From: Planktothrix agardhii NIES-204
GTDB lineage: Bacteria; Cyanobacteriota; Cyanobacteriia; Cyanobacteriales; Microcoleaceae
DNA length: 64,000 nucleotides
Direction of reading: 5' to 3'
Assembly: GCA_003609755.1 (NCBI GenBank)
Contig: AP017991.1
Location: 4,327,001-4,391,000, forward strand
Position numbers and translations under genes: made by a program. Below the pieces are notes generated by a model. It was not told the origin of the DNA. It was given only the letters and a program-made list of their open reading frames with translations, and ran no database searches. Below are positions 34,749-44,497 of this stretch, in pieces (position 1 is the stretch's first letter; each line of letters opens with the position of its first letter).

Positions 34749-36349
34749 CTTACCCCTAATTGTTTCAGATTATGGGCTGCATTTTTTAGCTCTTGGGTTT
34801 CCAATTTAGTTTGGCTAATTCCAATAACTGTTTGTTGAGCGCCGTTGTTAATAGAATTCATCGCCGATATCACTTCTTCAATGGCAAGAACTTGTTGTTT
34901 TGAAGTTAAATAAATTTGTTGGGAACTTAAAGAAACTTGATCCATTGCTACGGTAACTTTACTAAAAATTGCGGTGGTTTCTTCGGTAATTTTTAAATTT
35001 TGCTGGACGGTATGTTTGCCATCGACCGCCGCGATCACTGTACTTTTCACTGCTTTTTCAATTTGATCAATTAATTGATTAATTTTTTGGGCAGATTTAT
35101 GGGTTTCGTCGGCGAGTTTACGAATTTCTAAAGCCACAACATTAAACCCTAAACCATGCTCTCCTGCTCTCACAGCTTCAATCGAGGCATTCAGGGCTAA
35201 CATATTAGTTTGATTGGCAATATCACCGACTAGGTTGCTAATACTATTAATTTGTTGGGCTTGTTCATTCAGCGTCATAATTTGGCTAGAAATTTCACTC
35301 ACTTTTTGGTCTAAAGTTACCATCCCTGACATGGTTTTAGAAACAGCATTAGCCCCATCCTGAGATAAACTTAAGACCTGTTTAGTAATTTTGGCTGCGG
35401 TTTCAGCTTGTTGGGTTGCTTGACGAGAAGTTTGCCCTAATTCATCCATTGTGGTTGTGGTTTGATTCACAGATGCCGCTTGTAAAGCTACAATTCTTTC
35501 CTGTTCTTCAATGGTAGCCGCAATTTCGGAGGAAGAATTGACAACGGTATTGACTAATCCTTTTAGACTTTGACTAATGGGACGGGCGATCGCTATACTT
35601 AAAATAATCCCTAAACTTAGGGCTATTAAAGGCCCAAATATCATAGCTAAAACGCTAAAGTTTTGACTGTTTTCAATGGTTTTATCTGCTTGAATTTTAG
35701 ATGATTCTGCTATATGTTGATTTTCTTGAATCACTTTTGCTAAACTTTGAGATGTGGCGTATAAAATAGGTTGATTAATAGAGCGATCTTGAATATTTAA
35801 TTTTGATAAAAATAGAGATGCTTGGCGGGCTATTTGCATTTCTGGGGAATTTTGTTGACCTGTTTTCCATAATTTAATTTGAGTTTGATAGGGGTATATA
35901 ACTCCAATTTTTTGAAATTCATTATAAAGATCCATAAAAACTTTTTGTTGTTTTTCCCATTGCTGCCATCTTAACTTAAATTGCTTCCACAGTTGATCTT
36001 CTTTCTCTGTCCGAGGCAGTTTTTCATATTCTAAAAAACCCGTATTGATTAAATTAAAATTTTCTTGAATTTGTGCCAGAGTAATTTCCCTATTGTCACC
36101 TCCTATACAGTTATTTAAAAGACAGGATTGTTTAGAATCAATATTTCTTAATCCTTGATCAATCTTTGCTAAACCCAAAATTGAAGGTAATCTGACTACG
36201 CTAATTTCATTGAGTTCCTGGCTTAAATTTAATGTTACTTGCCATCCCAGAAAGGCAACAAAAAATACAATTAATCCCATTAAAATAAAGGCATTAATCA
36301 TTTTTAATTGTAACTCACCTTGTTTAAAAAATTTAATTATTTTTTTCAT
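34745..36349 (-). CDS. methyl-accepting chemotaxis protein, apparently without a normal HAMP domain
   Basis: A 534-residue transducer. Transmembrane helices lie at about 17-37 and 229-250, with a helical periplasmic sensor of about 190 residues between them. The signalling domain has its hairpin tip at [20 protein letters not shown], with some changes from the usual NLLALNAAIEAARAGE, but the GE and GF..VA.E.R.LA framework is kept. After the second helix the sequence passes almost directly from [12 protein letters not shown] to the methylation helix, so a full HAMP is not apparent. It starts 22 bp after a lone binding protein on the same strand, which suggests that the two form a sensing unit. 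Confidence 0.85.
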   Translation of the reverse strand: MKKIIKFFKQGELQLKMINAFILMGLIVFFVAFLGWQVTLNLSQELNEISVVRLPSILGLAKIDQGLRNIDSKQSCLLNNCIGGDNREITLAQIQENFNLINTGFLEYEKLPRTEKEDQLWKQFKLRWQQWEKQQKVFMDLYNEFQKIGVIYPYQTQIKLWKTGQQNSPEMQIARQASLFLSKLNIQDRSINQPILYATSQSLAKVIQENQHIAESSKIQADKTIENSQNFSVLAMIFGPLIALSLGIILSIAIARPISQSLKGLVNTVVNSSSEIAATIEEQERIVALQAASVNQTTTTMDELGQTSRQATQQAETAAKITKQVLSLSQDGANAVSKTMSGMVTLDQKVSEISSQIMTLNEQAQQINSISNLVGDIANQTNMLALNASIEAVRAGEHGLGFNVVALEIRKLADETHKSAQKINQLIDQIEKAVKSTVIAAVDGKHTVQQNLKITEETTAIFSKVTVAMDQVSLSSQQIYLTSKQQVLAIEEVISAMNSINNGAQQTVIGISQTKLETQELKNAAHNLKQLGVS

Positions 36350-36371
36350 GATTCATTGTCCTTAAATTCGA

Positions 36372-37388
36372 TTAGTTTTTATTGAAGTTATAAACAAAAC
36401 TAGAATCAAAAATTTGTTCTATATTAACAGATTTTGTCAGCAATTTATTTTTTTGTAAAAACTGATATATTTTGTCGGCTGCATAGGGTAAAGAGGTAAA
36501 ATTTTCTCCCCTTTCAAAAGCAGTTAAATTTTCTGATAAGCCTTTTATGGGAATTTTGGACTGATAATCTTTTAGATCTTGAACAGTTAACCCAGCAGTA
36601 TAACCAATAATTTGCCGAGATAAATCTGGATTTTTTTGAATAAATTCAACGGTATCAAACCAAGTATTGACGAGAGCTTGCACGACTTGAGGATGGGTTT
36701 CCATAAATTTACGAGTTACCACTAAATGATCAGAAACAGCCCCAGGGAAATCTTGAGATGTTAATATAATTTGACTTCCAGAACGATTCATAGCTTGCTT
36801 AGAAAAAGGAATATAGGTGCTGATAGCATCCACTTCTTCCTCAACAAAAAGGGCAACATTAGTGATTAAATCCTGATTAACCGCTTGAATATCCGATAGC
36901 TTTAATCCATACTTTTCTAAGGCTAGTAGGAGTAAAAAACTCCCCACAGATCCCGATTCAAAAGCAACTTTTTTCCCTTTAAATTCCCGAATAGTCTGAA
37001 TTCCTGGTGCGGCAATAATTTGATCTCCTCCTGTAGACCAGTCTGATAAGGCTACAATCACTTGATCAACTTGTGAATTTGTCCCCATAATATAAATTGT
37101 GTCATACAAAGTCTGGCAATTTGCATCTAACTGCCCCGATGCTAAGTTAGTTAATCCGGTGGTATAATCAGAAAATTGTAAGTCAACATCCAGATTGTTT
37201 TTCTTGAAAATTTCTTGCTCGTAAGCAATTTGCCAAACGGCACATCCGGGCCAATTATTAAAACCCAGGCGCAGAGTAGAAGCAGGGCTTGATGTTTTTA
37301 AGTCGGGCTGTAATACTTGACAGCTTACGATCAAAAATAAACCGATTAAAGCTATACTGAAATAAATTAAATATTGACGTTGTTTCAT
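36372..37388 (-). CDS. NMT1/TauA-type substrate-binding lipoprotein
   Basis: A 338-residue ABC-type binding protein. Residues 1-23 are a lipoprotein signal (LIGLFLIVSC, lipobox cysteine at about 23). The mature part begins LRLGFNNWPGCAVWQIAYEQ and has KGKKVAFESGSVGSFLLLLA, typical of the NitT/TauT (nitrate, taurine, sulfonate, thiamine-precursor) family. No permease or ATPase gene lies nearby. The chemoreceptor gene follows by 22 bp on the same strand. Likely it presents its ligand to the receptor; the ligand is unknown. Confidence 0.82.
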   Translation of the reverse strand: MKQRQYLIYFSIALIGLFLIVSCQVLQPDLKTSSPASTLRLGFNNWPGCAVWQIAYEQEIFKKNNLDVDLQFSDYTTGLTNLASGQLDANCQTLYDTIYIMGTNSQVDQVIVALSDWSTGGDQIIAAPGIQTIREFKGKKVAFESGSVGSFLLLLALEKYGLKLSDIQAVNQDLITNVALFVEEEVDAISTYIPFSKQAMNRSGSQIILTSQDFPGAVSDHLVVTRKFMETHPQVVQALVNTWFDTVEFIQKNPDLSRQIIGYTAGLTVQDLKDYQSKIPIKGLSENLTAFERGENFTSLPYAADKIYQFLQKNKLLTKSVNIEQIFDSSFVYNFNKN

Positions 37389-37674
37389 GGTTTTACTGAT
37401 ATTTCATAAATAAAATAGATAAAACTTTTACTGACAACTATTATATCTAAATCAAGAATAATCCCCGAAAACTTAATATTTTTATCATCAATGAGATTGT
37501 TAATGTTTATGATCGACTTCTAATGTTGAGTTCTCCGTCTATGGAGTTCGGGCTAAATTTTGTGGCTTTTTGCTCAAAAATACTACCCATACGATCGCAG
37601 ATGCGTTACAATTATTAATAGATTGGAACAATATTGACAATTTTCCAAAAATTCAGCTTACTTAGACCTAACTT

Positions 37675-39465
37675 ATGTCTCTCCCCATTCGCAACGTAGC
37701 AATTATTGCCCACGTCGATCACGGCAAAACGACCCTTGTGGACGCACTTCTCAGACAATCTGGCATTTTCCGTGAAGGGGAAGAGGTTCCAGATTGCGTT
37801 ATGGACTCTAATGATATTGAACGGGAACGTGGGATCACGATTTTATCTAAAAATACCGCAGTTCGCTACAAAGAGACCGTTATTAATATTATCGACACCC
37901 CTGGTCACGCCGACTTTGGGGGCGAAGTTGAACGGGTTTTAGGGATGGTGGACGGTTGTATTTTAATCGTCGATGCCAACGAAGGGCCCATGCCCCAAAC
38001 CCGGTTTGTGTTGAAAAAAGCTTTGGAAAAAGGACTGCGCCCGATTGTTGTGATTAACAAAATCGACCGTCATCGCGCCAGCCCCCACACCGCCGTTGAT
38101 AAAGTCTTAGATTTATTCTTAGAACTCGGCGCCGATGACGACCAATGTGAATTCCCCTATCTATTTGCTTCGGGTTTAGGTGGTTTTGCCAAACGCACCC
38201 TAGAGGATGAAAGCTCGGATATGCAGCCGATGTTTGAGTATATCCTGGAATATGTTCCGCCCCCAGTGGGAAACCCGGAAAAATCCTTGCAAATGCAGGT
38301 CACAACCCTGGATTATTCTGAATATGTCGGGCGCATTGTGATTGGCAAAATTCACAATGGCGTGATTAAAGCCGGACAACTGGCCTCCTTAATTAAGGAA
38401 GATGGCAGTATTGTTAAAAGCAAAATCTCTAAATTAATGGGATTTGAAGGCTTAAAACGGATTGAACTGCAAGAAGCATCGGCGGGAAATATTGTGGCGG
38501 TGGCTGGGTTTAGTGATGCCAATATTGGCGAAACTATTACCTGTCCCAACGACCCCCAAGCCTTACCATTAATTAAAGTCGATGAACCGACCTTACAAAT
38601 GACTTTCTCGGTGAATGACTCGCCCTTTGCTGGACAGGAAGGCAAGTTGGTGACTTCGCGGCAAGTACGCGATCGCTTAATGCGAGAATTGGAAACTAAC
38701 GTCGCCCTGCGGGTGGAAGAAACCGACTCCCCCGATAAGTTCTTGGTATCGGGACGGGGGGAACTGCACCTGGGGATTTTAATTGAAAATATGCGTCGGG
38801 AAGGTTACGAATTCCAGGTATCCCAACCCCAGGTAATTTACCGCGAAGTCAATAGCCAACCCTATGAACCTTTTGAATATCTAGTTTTAGATGTGCCTGA
38901 AGATGGCGTGGGTAGCTGTATTGAACGCTTAGGCCAACGGAGGGCAGAAATGCAGGATATGTTGGTTGGGGGTAATGGCCGGACTCAGTTAGATTTTGTT
39001 GTGCCTGCCCGGGGTTTAATTGGGTTCCGAGGGGAATTCATGCGGATGACTCGCGGGGAAGGGATTATGAACCATAGTTTCCTGGAATATCGCGCCCTAT
39101 CTGGAGATATTGAAGCCCGTCGGAATGGGGTGTTAATTTCCTTTGAGGAAGGGGTGAGCACCTTCTATGCGATGAAAAACGCTGAAGACCGAGGGGTGTT
39201 TTTTATTACGCCAGGGACTAAGGTTTACAGAGGCATGATTGTGGGGGAAAACAACCGTCCCCAAGATTTGGAACTGAATATCTGCAAAACCAAACAATTG
39301 ACTAACCATCGTGCCGCTACGGGGGATGAACTGGTGCAGTTACAAGCCCCTATGGAGATGAGTTTGGAACGGGCGTTGGAATATATTGGCAATGATGAAT
39401 TGGTGGAAGTTACTCCCCAGTCTATTCGTCTACGCAAACTCAGTAAGAAGTTAGTTAAACGTTAA
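37675..39465 (+). CDS. typA: translational GTPase TypA/BipA
   Basis: A 596-residue GTPase. G1 is [10 protein letters not shown]2 is in RERGITI, G3 is DTPGHADF, and G4 is NKIDR. Domain II, the EF-G-like domains III and V ([20 protein letters not shown]) and the TypA-specific C-terminal domain ([20 protein letters not shown] and NHRAATGDE) follow in order. It binds the ribosome and aids growth under stress and ribosome assembly. It stands alone, with an AT-rich promoter region and a palindrome downstream of the stop at 39491-39514. Confidence 0.96.
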   Translation: MSLPIRNVAIIAHVDHGKTTLVDALLRQSGIFREGEEVPDCVMDSNDIERERGITILSKNTAVRYKETVINIIDTPGHADFGGEVERVLGMVDGCILIVDANEGPMPQTRFVLKKALEKGLRPIVVINKIDRHRASPHTAVDKVLDLFLELGADDDQCEFPYLFASGLGGFAKRTLEDESSDMQPMFEYILEYVPPPVGNPEKSLQMQVTTLDYSEYVGRIVIGKIHNGVIKAGQLASLIKEDGSIVKSKISKLMGFEGLKRIELQEASAGNIVAVAGFSDANIGETITCPNDPQALPLIKVDEPTLQMTFSVNDSPFAGQEGKLVTSRQVRDRLMRELETNVALRVEETDSPDKFLVSGRGELHLGILIENMRREGYEFQVSQPQVIYREVNSQPYEPFEYLVLDVPEDGVGSCIERLGQRRAEMQDMLVGGNGRTQLDFVVPARGLIGFRGEFMRMTRGEGIMNHSFLEYRALSGDIEARRNGVLISFEEGVSTFYAMKNAEDRGVFFITPGTKVYRGMIVGENNRPQDLELNICKTKQLTNHRAATGDELVQLQAPMEMSLERALEYIGNDELVEVTPQSIRLRKLSKKLVKR

Positions 39466-39490
39466 TCTTGTCTTAACCTCGTTAAAATGT

Positions 39491-39514
39491 AGAGACGTGC
39501 CACGGCGCGTCTCT
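39491..39514. repeat. palindromic hairpin after typA
   Basis: AGAGACG / CGTCTCT with an inner GCC/GGC stem, 25 bp after the typA stop. It belongs to the same style of repeat as 11035-11071 and could end the typA transcript, although no T-run follows. Confidence 0.6.
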
Positions 39515-39581
39515 TATTGCTTGGAAGGTAAGAAAGATTGCGCTTAAGCGCAACAACTATATACTTTTTTCTTAAATATGT

Positions 39582-39587
39582 TATAAT
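39582..39587 (+). promoter_or_regulatory. -10 box upstream of the glutamine riboswitch
   Basis: A consensus TATAAT about 25 bp before the aptamer would place transcription start near 39594 and give a leader of about 140 nt. No clear -35 hexamer and no NtcA site (GTA-N8-TAC) was recognised. Confidence 0.5.
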
Positions 39588-39607
39588 ACCGATAACAAAA
39601 ATCAATC

Positions 39608-39702
39608 TTAACCGTTCATCTCCCCCAAATGCTAAATCAAGAGGGACGCATTCCGGTGTTTGAGGAAGACGGAAGTAGGGAATTTTCCCGAAGGAACGCA
39701 CA
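39608..39702 (+). promoter_or_regulatory. glutamine riboswitch (glnA RNA motif)
   Basis: The segment shows the conserved blocks of the glnA RNA: CGTTCATC at 39613-39620, GACGGAAGTAGGG around 39668-39680, and CCCGAAGGAACGCAC around 39687-39701. CGTTC (39613-39617) pairs with GAACG (39694-39698) as P1. GGG (39678-39680) pairs with CCC (39687-39689) as P3, with the E-loop bases GGAAGTA and GAAGG on either side. The middle forms the P2 arm. Glutamine binding to this family in cyanobacteria controls nitrogen-related genes. The next gene is a small membrane protein starting 35 nt downstream. Confidence 0.85.
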
Positions 39703-39736
39703 AAACTATTTTACCTTGAATTAAGGGTTTGTGGCG

Positions 39737-39943
39737 ATGTTAGTACCTTCTTTGTTTTCTTTAGCAATTTCCGTTGTTGCAGCCTTACTCAGTTTGAGTA
39801 CCAATGAAGAAATAGTTCAAGTCATGGCTAGGGGAGTTGCTGCTATCAGTTTGGTAGTTAGTTTAGTGTTAGCACCTTGGTTAATGTTGCTGATTTTATC
39901 AGTCCCCGTTATCGGTGTTAAATTGGTCAAAAATGCTGAATAA
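39737..39943 (+). CDS. small two-helix membrane protein under a glutamine riboswitch
   Basis: A 68-residue hydrophobic protein. Helix 1 is about residues 3-21 (VPSLFSLAISVVAALLSLS) and helix 2 about 35-60 (AAISLVVSLVLAPWLMLLIL), joined by the short loop TNEEIVQVMARG. The ATG at 39737 has AAGGG 9 nt upstream and is preferred over the GTG at 39731. I know no family name for it. Because a glutamine riboswitch fills its leader, it should respond to nitrogen status. It may regulate a membrane transporter or enzyme, which is inference. Confidence 0.7.
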   Translation: MLVPSLFSLAISVVAALLSLSTNEEIVQVMARGVAAISLVVSLVLAPWLMLLILSVPVIGVKLVKNAE

Positions 39944-39952
39944 ATACCGAAA

Positions 39953-39975
39953 CACCCTGTTTTGTTTTCAGGGTG
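39953..39975 (+). terminator. hairpin after the riboswitch-controlled gene
   Basis: CACCCTG / CAGGGTG, a 7-bp perfect stem with a 9-nt T-rich loop, 9 bp after the stop. No T-run follows on the plus strand, so termination is only likely. Confidence 0.5.
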
Positions 39976-40070
39976 CAAAAATCCACAACCAACTCAATAT
40001 TAATCTATTATACCCCGCATCATCACCCAGTAACCAACACGGGATTTTTGTTTGTCTATTCCCCATTCCC

Positions 40071-40143
40071 GATCACGGATTTAAGCGGATTAACACAGAT
40101 GAAAATCCGTGAAATCCTCTTAAATCCTCTTAAATCCGTGATC
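40071..40143. repeat. 73-bp inverted repeat with 15-bp perfect ends
   Basis: GATCACGGATTTAAG (40071-40085) and CTTAAATCCGTGATC (40129-40143) are perfect inverse copies. The interior repeats GAAATCCTCTTAAATCC-like units. It sits between convergent genes and looks like a short dispersed palindromic element. Confidence 0.75.
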
Positions 40144-40152
40144 CCTGTTCCC

Positions 40153-41358
40153 TCAAGAATTAGGAAGATTATATTGTTCAACAATTTGTTTAGCAAAATC
40201 AGGAACATGAGTATCTAATTTCTCAGGATAATTCCGTTTAACATACAAATAATTCCGAGTAAAGTGAGAATCTATAGAAAAACGGGCATATTCTAACCCT
40301 CTAGGGCCGATTTTGTCAATCACTACTCCCATTAATTTTGCTGCCCACATCGGTAAGGTGACTGCTTTATCGTATGCAGGAATACTCTGCTGCACGGCGG
40401 GTTTCCGATTCCCTTGGGTAATTACAGGTTGAGTATCAATTAAATCTCCCACTAAGTCTAACATTTCCTGTCCGGTTTGATTTCTAACTACAATCCATTG
40501 CCAGCCAAAAGTTGCCCCCATATATCCTACAACTAAATCCGCCAAAGAGTTAACATAATCAAAACAACTCAAACAAGATGGGGCAAAAATATCCTTTAAT
40601 TCCTTAGTATTTAACCCAAAAAATGGCACGGTTTCAGTAGAGCCATCCTCATGTTTAAAGTGAACTCGAAAATCCTGCATAAATTCATAATAAACAACAG
40701 TATCAGGGGATTTACTGGTGGTTTCCAGAAATTTTTGTAAACCTGCTCGGGTAACATTATCCACGCAGGGAGTTCCCAAAACATAAAGTTTTTCTAATCC
40801 TAATTCCTTCTCAACTGCCCTTAATGCTTGGATTTGACAGCCCACCCCAATTACTAACAGACGCTTCATTTTTGACTGTTCAATTTGTTCTAATACCGAT
40901 AAATTTGGGGATAATGTAGGTTTATTAACCTTAGCTGCTAAAATTTCTTCTGGAGTTCTAGCAATCACGGGTTGAGGTTGAAAACGATCTTCTTTGCTAT
41001 TCTGAACACAAACCACACCTTCCACTAACCCACGGTTAAGCATTTCAATAGCAATGGTACTTACAATTCCCGTCCATTGGGCGCCCTCGATAGGTTCTTT
41101 TTTTCGAGCTTGCATCATATCTTGATGCACCCCAAAATAGACATCATCCCAATTATCTAAATTGCGGCGACGTCCATGAGCTTCTGTTTCTAATTCGGCA
41201 ATTTGTTGATTCAGAAACGCACAGGCTTCTTTAACATAATGAATATAATAGGTATCGCACAGACCGCACTCGCTACAGAGTTCTTTCGCCGGGCGACGAC
41301 TACCGGGTTTCATACCTTTAGCTTTGAGATGTTTGGCGGGCTCTTGTAGTGAAGTCAT
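40153..41358 (-). CDS. bciB: 3,8-divinyl (proto)chlorophyllide reductase, BciB type
   Basis: A 401-residue member of the FrhB (F420 hydrogenase beta subunit) family. The N-terminal CSECGLCDTYY supplies cluster cysteines, with further ones in VGCQIQALRA, GTPCVDNVTR and PSCLSCFDYVN. The WDDVYFGVHQDMMQARK block is typical of the cyanobacterial protein (slr1923 type). It uses ferredoxin to reduce the 8-vinyl group in chlorophyll synthesis, via FeS clusters and FAD. Start taken at 41358 (MTSLQEPAK). A close relative reduces 7-hydroxymethyl chlorophyll a in plants, so that is the main alternative. Confidence 0.87.
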   Translation of the reverse strand: MTSLQEPAKHLKAKGMKPGSRRPAKELCSECGLCDTYYIHYVKEACAFLNQQIAELETEAHGRRRNLDNWDDVYFGVHQDMMQARKKEPIEGAQWTGIVSTIAIEMLNRGLVEGVVCVQNSKEDRFQPQPVIARTPEEILAAKVNKPTLSPNLSVLEQIEQSKMKRLLVIGVGCQIQALRAVEKELGLEKLYVLGTPCVDNVTRAGLQKFLETTSKSPDTVVYYEFMQDFRVHFKHEDGSTETVPFFGLNTKELKDIFAPSCLSCFDYVNSLADLVVGYMGATFGWQWIVVRNQTGQEMLDLVGDLIDTQPVITQGNRKPAVQQSIPAYDKAVTLPMWAAKLMGVVIDKIGPRGLEYARFSIDSHFTRNYLYVKRNYPEKLDTHVPDFAKQIVEQYNLPNS

Positions 41359-41640
41359 AAGAAAAGGGTGGGAGTGTGGAAACTCAGTGTCTTCAGACCT
41401 GAGAGGAAACACGACACAGGGGAATTTATTCTCCTTGAAATATTAGTTTACCAAATGGTGCGGATCTTCAATATATTTTTTAACAGTTTCACTGTAGTTG
41501 ATTAACATAAAGATGTCAACAAAGTCTTGATGGTCGAGTCAATGACTAAAACAATTAAAAAAATGGGGGTGTAGCAAATTTTACATTGTTTTCGCCATCG
41601 GGCAATCCGAACTATTTTAGTCCTATTTTGTTTAGGGGGA

Positions 41641-43950
41641 ATGGTACGATTATTTCCCTATTTTATTCCTATTCATGCAGCAGATATTCAACAAAAAGAT
41701 GTAGCTTTTGAATTTAGCGATCGCAATAATTTACCATTAGGAACAATTTTAAGTTCCGATCAAAATCATACTGCAATTGTTCCTTTAAGTCAAGTTTCAC
41801 CCCATTTTATTCAAGGAATTATTGCCGCCGAAGATAAACGCTATTATCAACATGGGGCGGTTGATTCTGTTGCCCTGATTCGTTCTATTTTAGAAGCCTT
41901 TCAAGCCAAAAAAATTGTTAGCGGTGCGTCTACTATTACCATGCAATTAGCGAGATTATTAGAACCCGCACCTCGAACATTGTCAAATAAATTTGGCGAA
42001 ATTTGGTTATCTTGGCGACTCACCGCCGGAATGAATCAACAGGAAATATTAGAAAATTATATTAATCGTTTACCAATGGGAGGTAATTTATATGGCGTTG
42101 AAGCAGCAGCAAAAACCTATTTTAATACTTCTGCATCGGAGTTGAATTTAGCCCAAGCAAGTCTATTAGCCGCCCTTCCCAATGACCCCACAGACCTAAA
42201 TCCTTATTATAATTTATCCTCCTTAAAAAAACGTCAAAATTATGTATTAAAAAGAATGGTTGAAGATGGATATATTACCACTATTCAAGCGGAACGCGCC
42301 TATGAAGAAAAGTTACAATTCCAACCCCAACAACAAGGAATTATCGCCGCCCCCCATTTTCTATTTTTGCTAACCGAAAAGTTAACAAATTCCATCCCCC
42401 CTTCCCCGATTAATCAGGGGAGTATTTATCCAGAAATAACCCCTAATTCTCCCCCCATTAATAAGGGAGGGCTGGGGGGGGTCAGAGAGTCAACCTATAA
42501 AATTAAAACCACAATAGATCGCCCGCTACAACAATTTATTGAAGCCCAAATTCAACAAATTATTATCAGTTTAAAAGATCATAATGTTCATCATGCTGCG
42601 GCTTTAGTTATTGATAATCATACCGGGGAAGTATTGGCTTATGTGGGTTCTCCCGATTATTTTAATAACGATAAATTCGGGCGAAATGATGGTGTTCAAG
42701 CCTTACGACAACCCGGATCAACCTTGAAACCATTTTTATATGAATTAGCCTTATCAAAAGCCATTATTAAACCCCATACCATATTAGCAGATGTTCCTAG
42801 TTATTACGCAATTCCAGGGGCAAAACTCTACAGTCCAACGGACTACAGCGAAACATTTTTAGGCCCGGTGCGGGTACGGGTAGCGTTGGCAAACTCTTTA
42901 AATGTTCCCGCAGTCAAAGTATTAGAAAAAGTCACTGTTACCGTATTTTTAGAACGATTAAAACAATTAGGATTTCAACATTTAACTCATACTCCTGATT
43001 ATTATGGTTTAGGATTAACTTTAGGGAGTGGAGAAGTCAGTTTATGGGAATTAGCCCAGGCTTATTTAATTATGGCAAATCAAGGTAAAATAATCACACC
43101 TAATGTGATCATAAATCAAGCTAGAAATATCAAAAATTCTGCACTTTCTATTGATGCTCCTGTCACTTGGCAATTAATCACAAATATGTTAAGTGATGCC
43201 CATGCAAGATCCCATTCTTTTGGGATTGATTCTGTCTTGAATTTACCCTTTCCAGTTGCAGTTAAAACCGGAACTTCTTCCAATTATCGAGATACTTGGA
43301 CAGTGGGTTTTACCACAGATTATACCGTAGCAACTTGGGTAGGAAATTTTGACGGTCAAGGTATGGAAAATGTATCTGGAGTGACGGGTGCTGCACCATT
43401 ATGGAACCGAATTTTATTGCATTTACACGAAACAAAAGAACCTGCTAATTTTCCCGTCCCAGAAGGGTTAATTCAGTTACCAATTTGTGCAACTACCGGG
43501 TTACGTCCGACGAAAGATTGTTCCGGTGGAATAGTATTAGAATATTTTGATCCCAAAGCTATCGCCGAATATGAGAAAAAATCTCCTAAATCAGTTTTAA
43601 ATTCTGAATATAATGAATGGTTATCTCGACAATCTCATCCTCAGTTAACCCAAAATCAGTTAAAAATTATTTCTCCTCAAGTTGATGATTATTTTGTGAT
43701 TAATTCGGGAGAAACTGCTAAGTTAGAATTTAAAATTACTGGTAATTCTCAACAGTCGGTGGAATGGTGGTTAAATGGAGAAAAATTAAATTCTCAGTCT
43801 GATAATTCTCTGTTTTGGCAATTACAACCTGGACAATGGACATTAACAGTTAAACAAGGTACTCAACAGGATAGTGTTCAATTTCAAGTGCAAAAAGCCG
43901 ATAAAAAACCCTATCGTCGTGGTTTTTCGATTGTCAATACTAATAAATAG
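41641..43950 (+). CDS. PBP1C-like penicillin-binding protein, N terminus interrupted by an amber codon
   Basis: The open frame from ATG 41641 gives 769 residues. The GT51 domain has IIAAEDKRYYQHGAVD and SGASTITMQLARLL, the transpeptidase has RQPGSTLK, and KTGTSSNYRDTW, and the C-terminal 90 residues form a PBP1C-type domain. In the same frame the true start appears to be ATG 41542: ten codons, then TAG at 41572-41574, then QILHCFRHRAIRTILVLFCL, which supplies the basic flank and first half of the membrane anchor. Starting at 41641 loses that half. A CAG to TAG change is the simplest explanation. Residues 250-280 are encoded by an inserted palindromic repeat. Confidence 0.8.
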   Translation: MVRLFPYFIPIHAADIQQKDVAFEFSDRNNLPLGTILSSDQNHTAIVPLSQVSPHFIQGIIAAEDKRYYQHGAVDSVALIRSILEAFQAKKIVSGASTITMQLARLLEPAPRTLSNKFGEIWLSWRLTAGMNQQEILENYINRLPMGGNLYGVEAAAKTYFNTSASELNLAQASLLAALPNDPTDLNPYYNLSSLKKRQNYVLKRMVEDGYITTIQAERAYEEKLQFQPQQQGIIAAPHFLFLLTEKLTNSIPPSPINQGSIYPEITPNSPPINKGGLGGVRESTYKIKTTIDRPLQQFIEAQIQQIIISLKDHNVHHAAALVIDNHTGEVLAYVGSPDYFNNDKFGRNDGVQALRQPGSTLKPFLYELALSKAIIKPHTILADVPSYYAIPGAKLYSPTDYSETFLGPVRVRVALANSLNVPAVKVLEKVTVTVFLERLKQLGFQHLTHTPDYYGLGLTLGSGEVSLWELAQAYLIMANQGKIITPNVIINQARNIKNSALSIDAPVTWQLITNMLSDAHARSHSFGIDSVLNLPFPVAVKTGTSSNYRDTWTVGFTTDYTVATWVGNFDGQGMENVSGVTGAAPLWNRILLHLHETKEPANFPVPEGLIQLPICATTGLRPTKDCSGGIVLEYFDPKAIAEYEKKSPKSVLNSEYNEWLSRQSHPQLTQNQLKIISPQVDDYFVINSGETAKLEFKITGNSQQSVEWWLNGEKLNSQSDNSLFWQLQPGQWTLTVKQGTQQDSVQFQVQKADKKPYRRGFSIVNTNK
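42395..42481 (+). repeat. palindromic C/G-run repeat inserted in frame within the PBP1C-like gene
   Basis: CCCCCC and CCCCAT..AATAAGGGAGG runs ending in GGGGGGG form an imperfect palindrome of about 87 bp. It encodes PPSPINQG...PPINKGGLGG, the peptide typical of this cyanobacterial repeat when translated. It lies between the glycosyltransferase and transpeptidase domains, where a linker can tolerate it. Confidence 0.75.
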
Positions 43951-44153
43951 GTTTGGATAATTTATGGCTCTAATTAACTTCTAGCTATATCGGTTAATTG
44001 TAGTGAATCATACAGATTTTTTTCTTTACAAAACCTTTATAATCCTATACAGATTCTTTTCCAATCCTTTACCCAATTGTGGATTGAGATTTGTAAAGTA
44101 TAAAATAGACAACCGAAAAAATACGGTTGTATTGTCCCTCAACAAATTAAAAT

Positions 44154-44414
44154 ATGCGTAACTTGATTTCTTCTGTGTTTAACCCTCTCCGTAAATGGTT
44201 GGATAGTGTGGATATTCATAACCCTGATTTGGCGTTGTTTGTATATCGGGTAATTCCAGCGCAGTGTCCGTTTGCCAGGGATATTAAACTATTTGGACAT
44301 ACCATTTTACACATTCCTCCCCTGTGCAAATTCAATCCTTTATATGAAGAATTAATGGGTTTGCGGTTTCGGGCAATGTGTTATTTAGTCGATGACTGTG
44401 GCATGACCATTTAA
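44154..44414 (+). CDS. Mo-dependent nitrogenase C-terminal domain family protein
   Basis: An 86-residue protein matching the Mo-nitro_C family: VFNPLRKWLDSVDIHNPDLA, FVYRVIPAQCPFARDIKLFG, IPPLCKFNPLYEELMGLRFR and a final DDCGM. Three conserved cysteines and a histidine could bind metal. Despite the family name it is not a nitrogenase subunit; it occurs as a stand-alone small protein in many cyanobacteria, including ones that do not fix nitrogen. Function unknown. It has its own promoter region, and no nif genes are nearby. Confidence 0.85.
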   Translation: MRNLISSVFNPLRKWLDSVDIHNPDLALFVYRVIPAQCPFARDIKLFGHTILHIPPLCKFNPLYEELMGLRFRAMCYLVDDCGMTI

Positions 44415-44497
44415 CCCTTGAAATTATAGCAGTAGTACCGGACTGTTAGGACAAAAACAGATGCTTTGTTGCCTGTTGCGGTTTTTCCTATTCCCTT

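Noticed and set aside
44154-44414. Evidence for nitrogen fixation from the Mo-nitrogenase domain name
   Set aside because: The small protein occurs in cyanobacteria that do not fix nitrogen, and no nif genes are present in the window.
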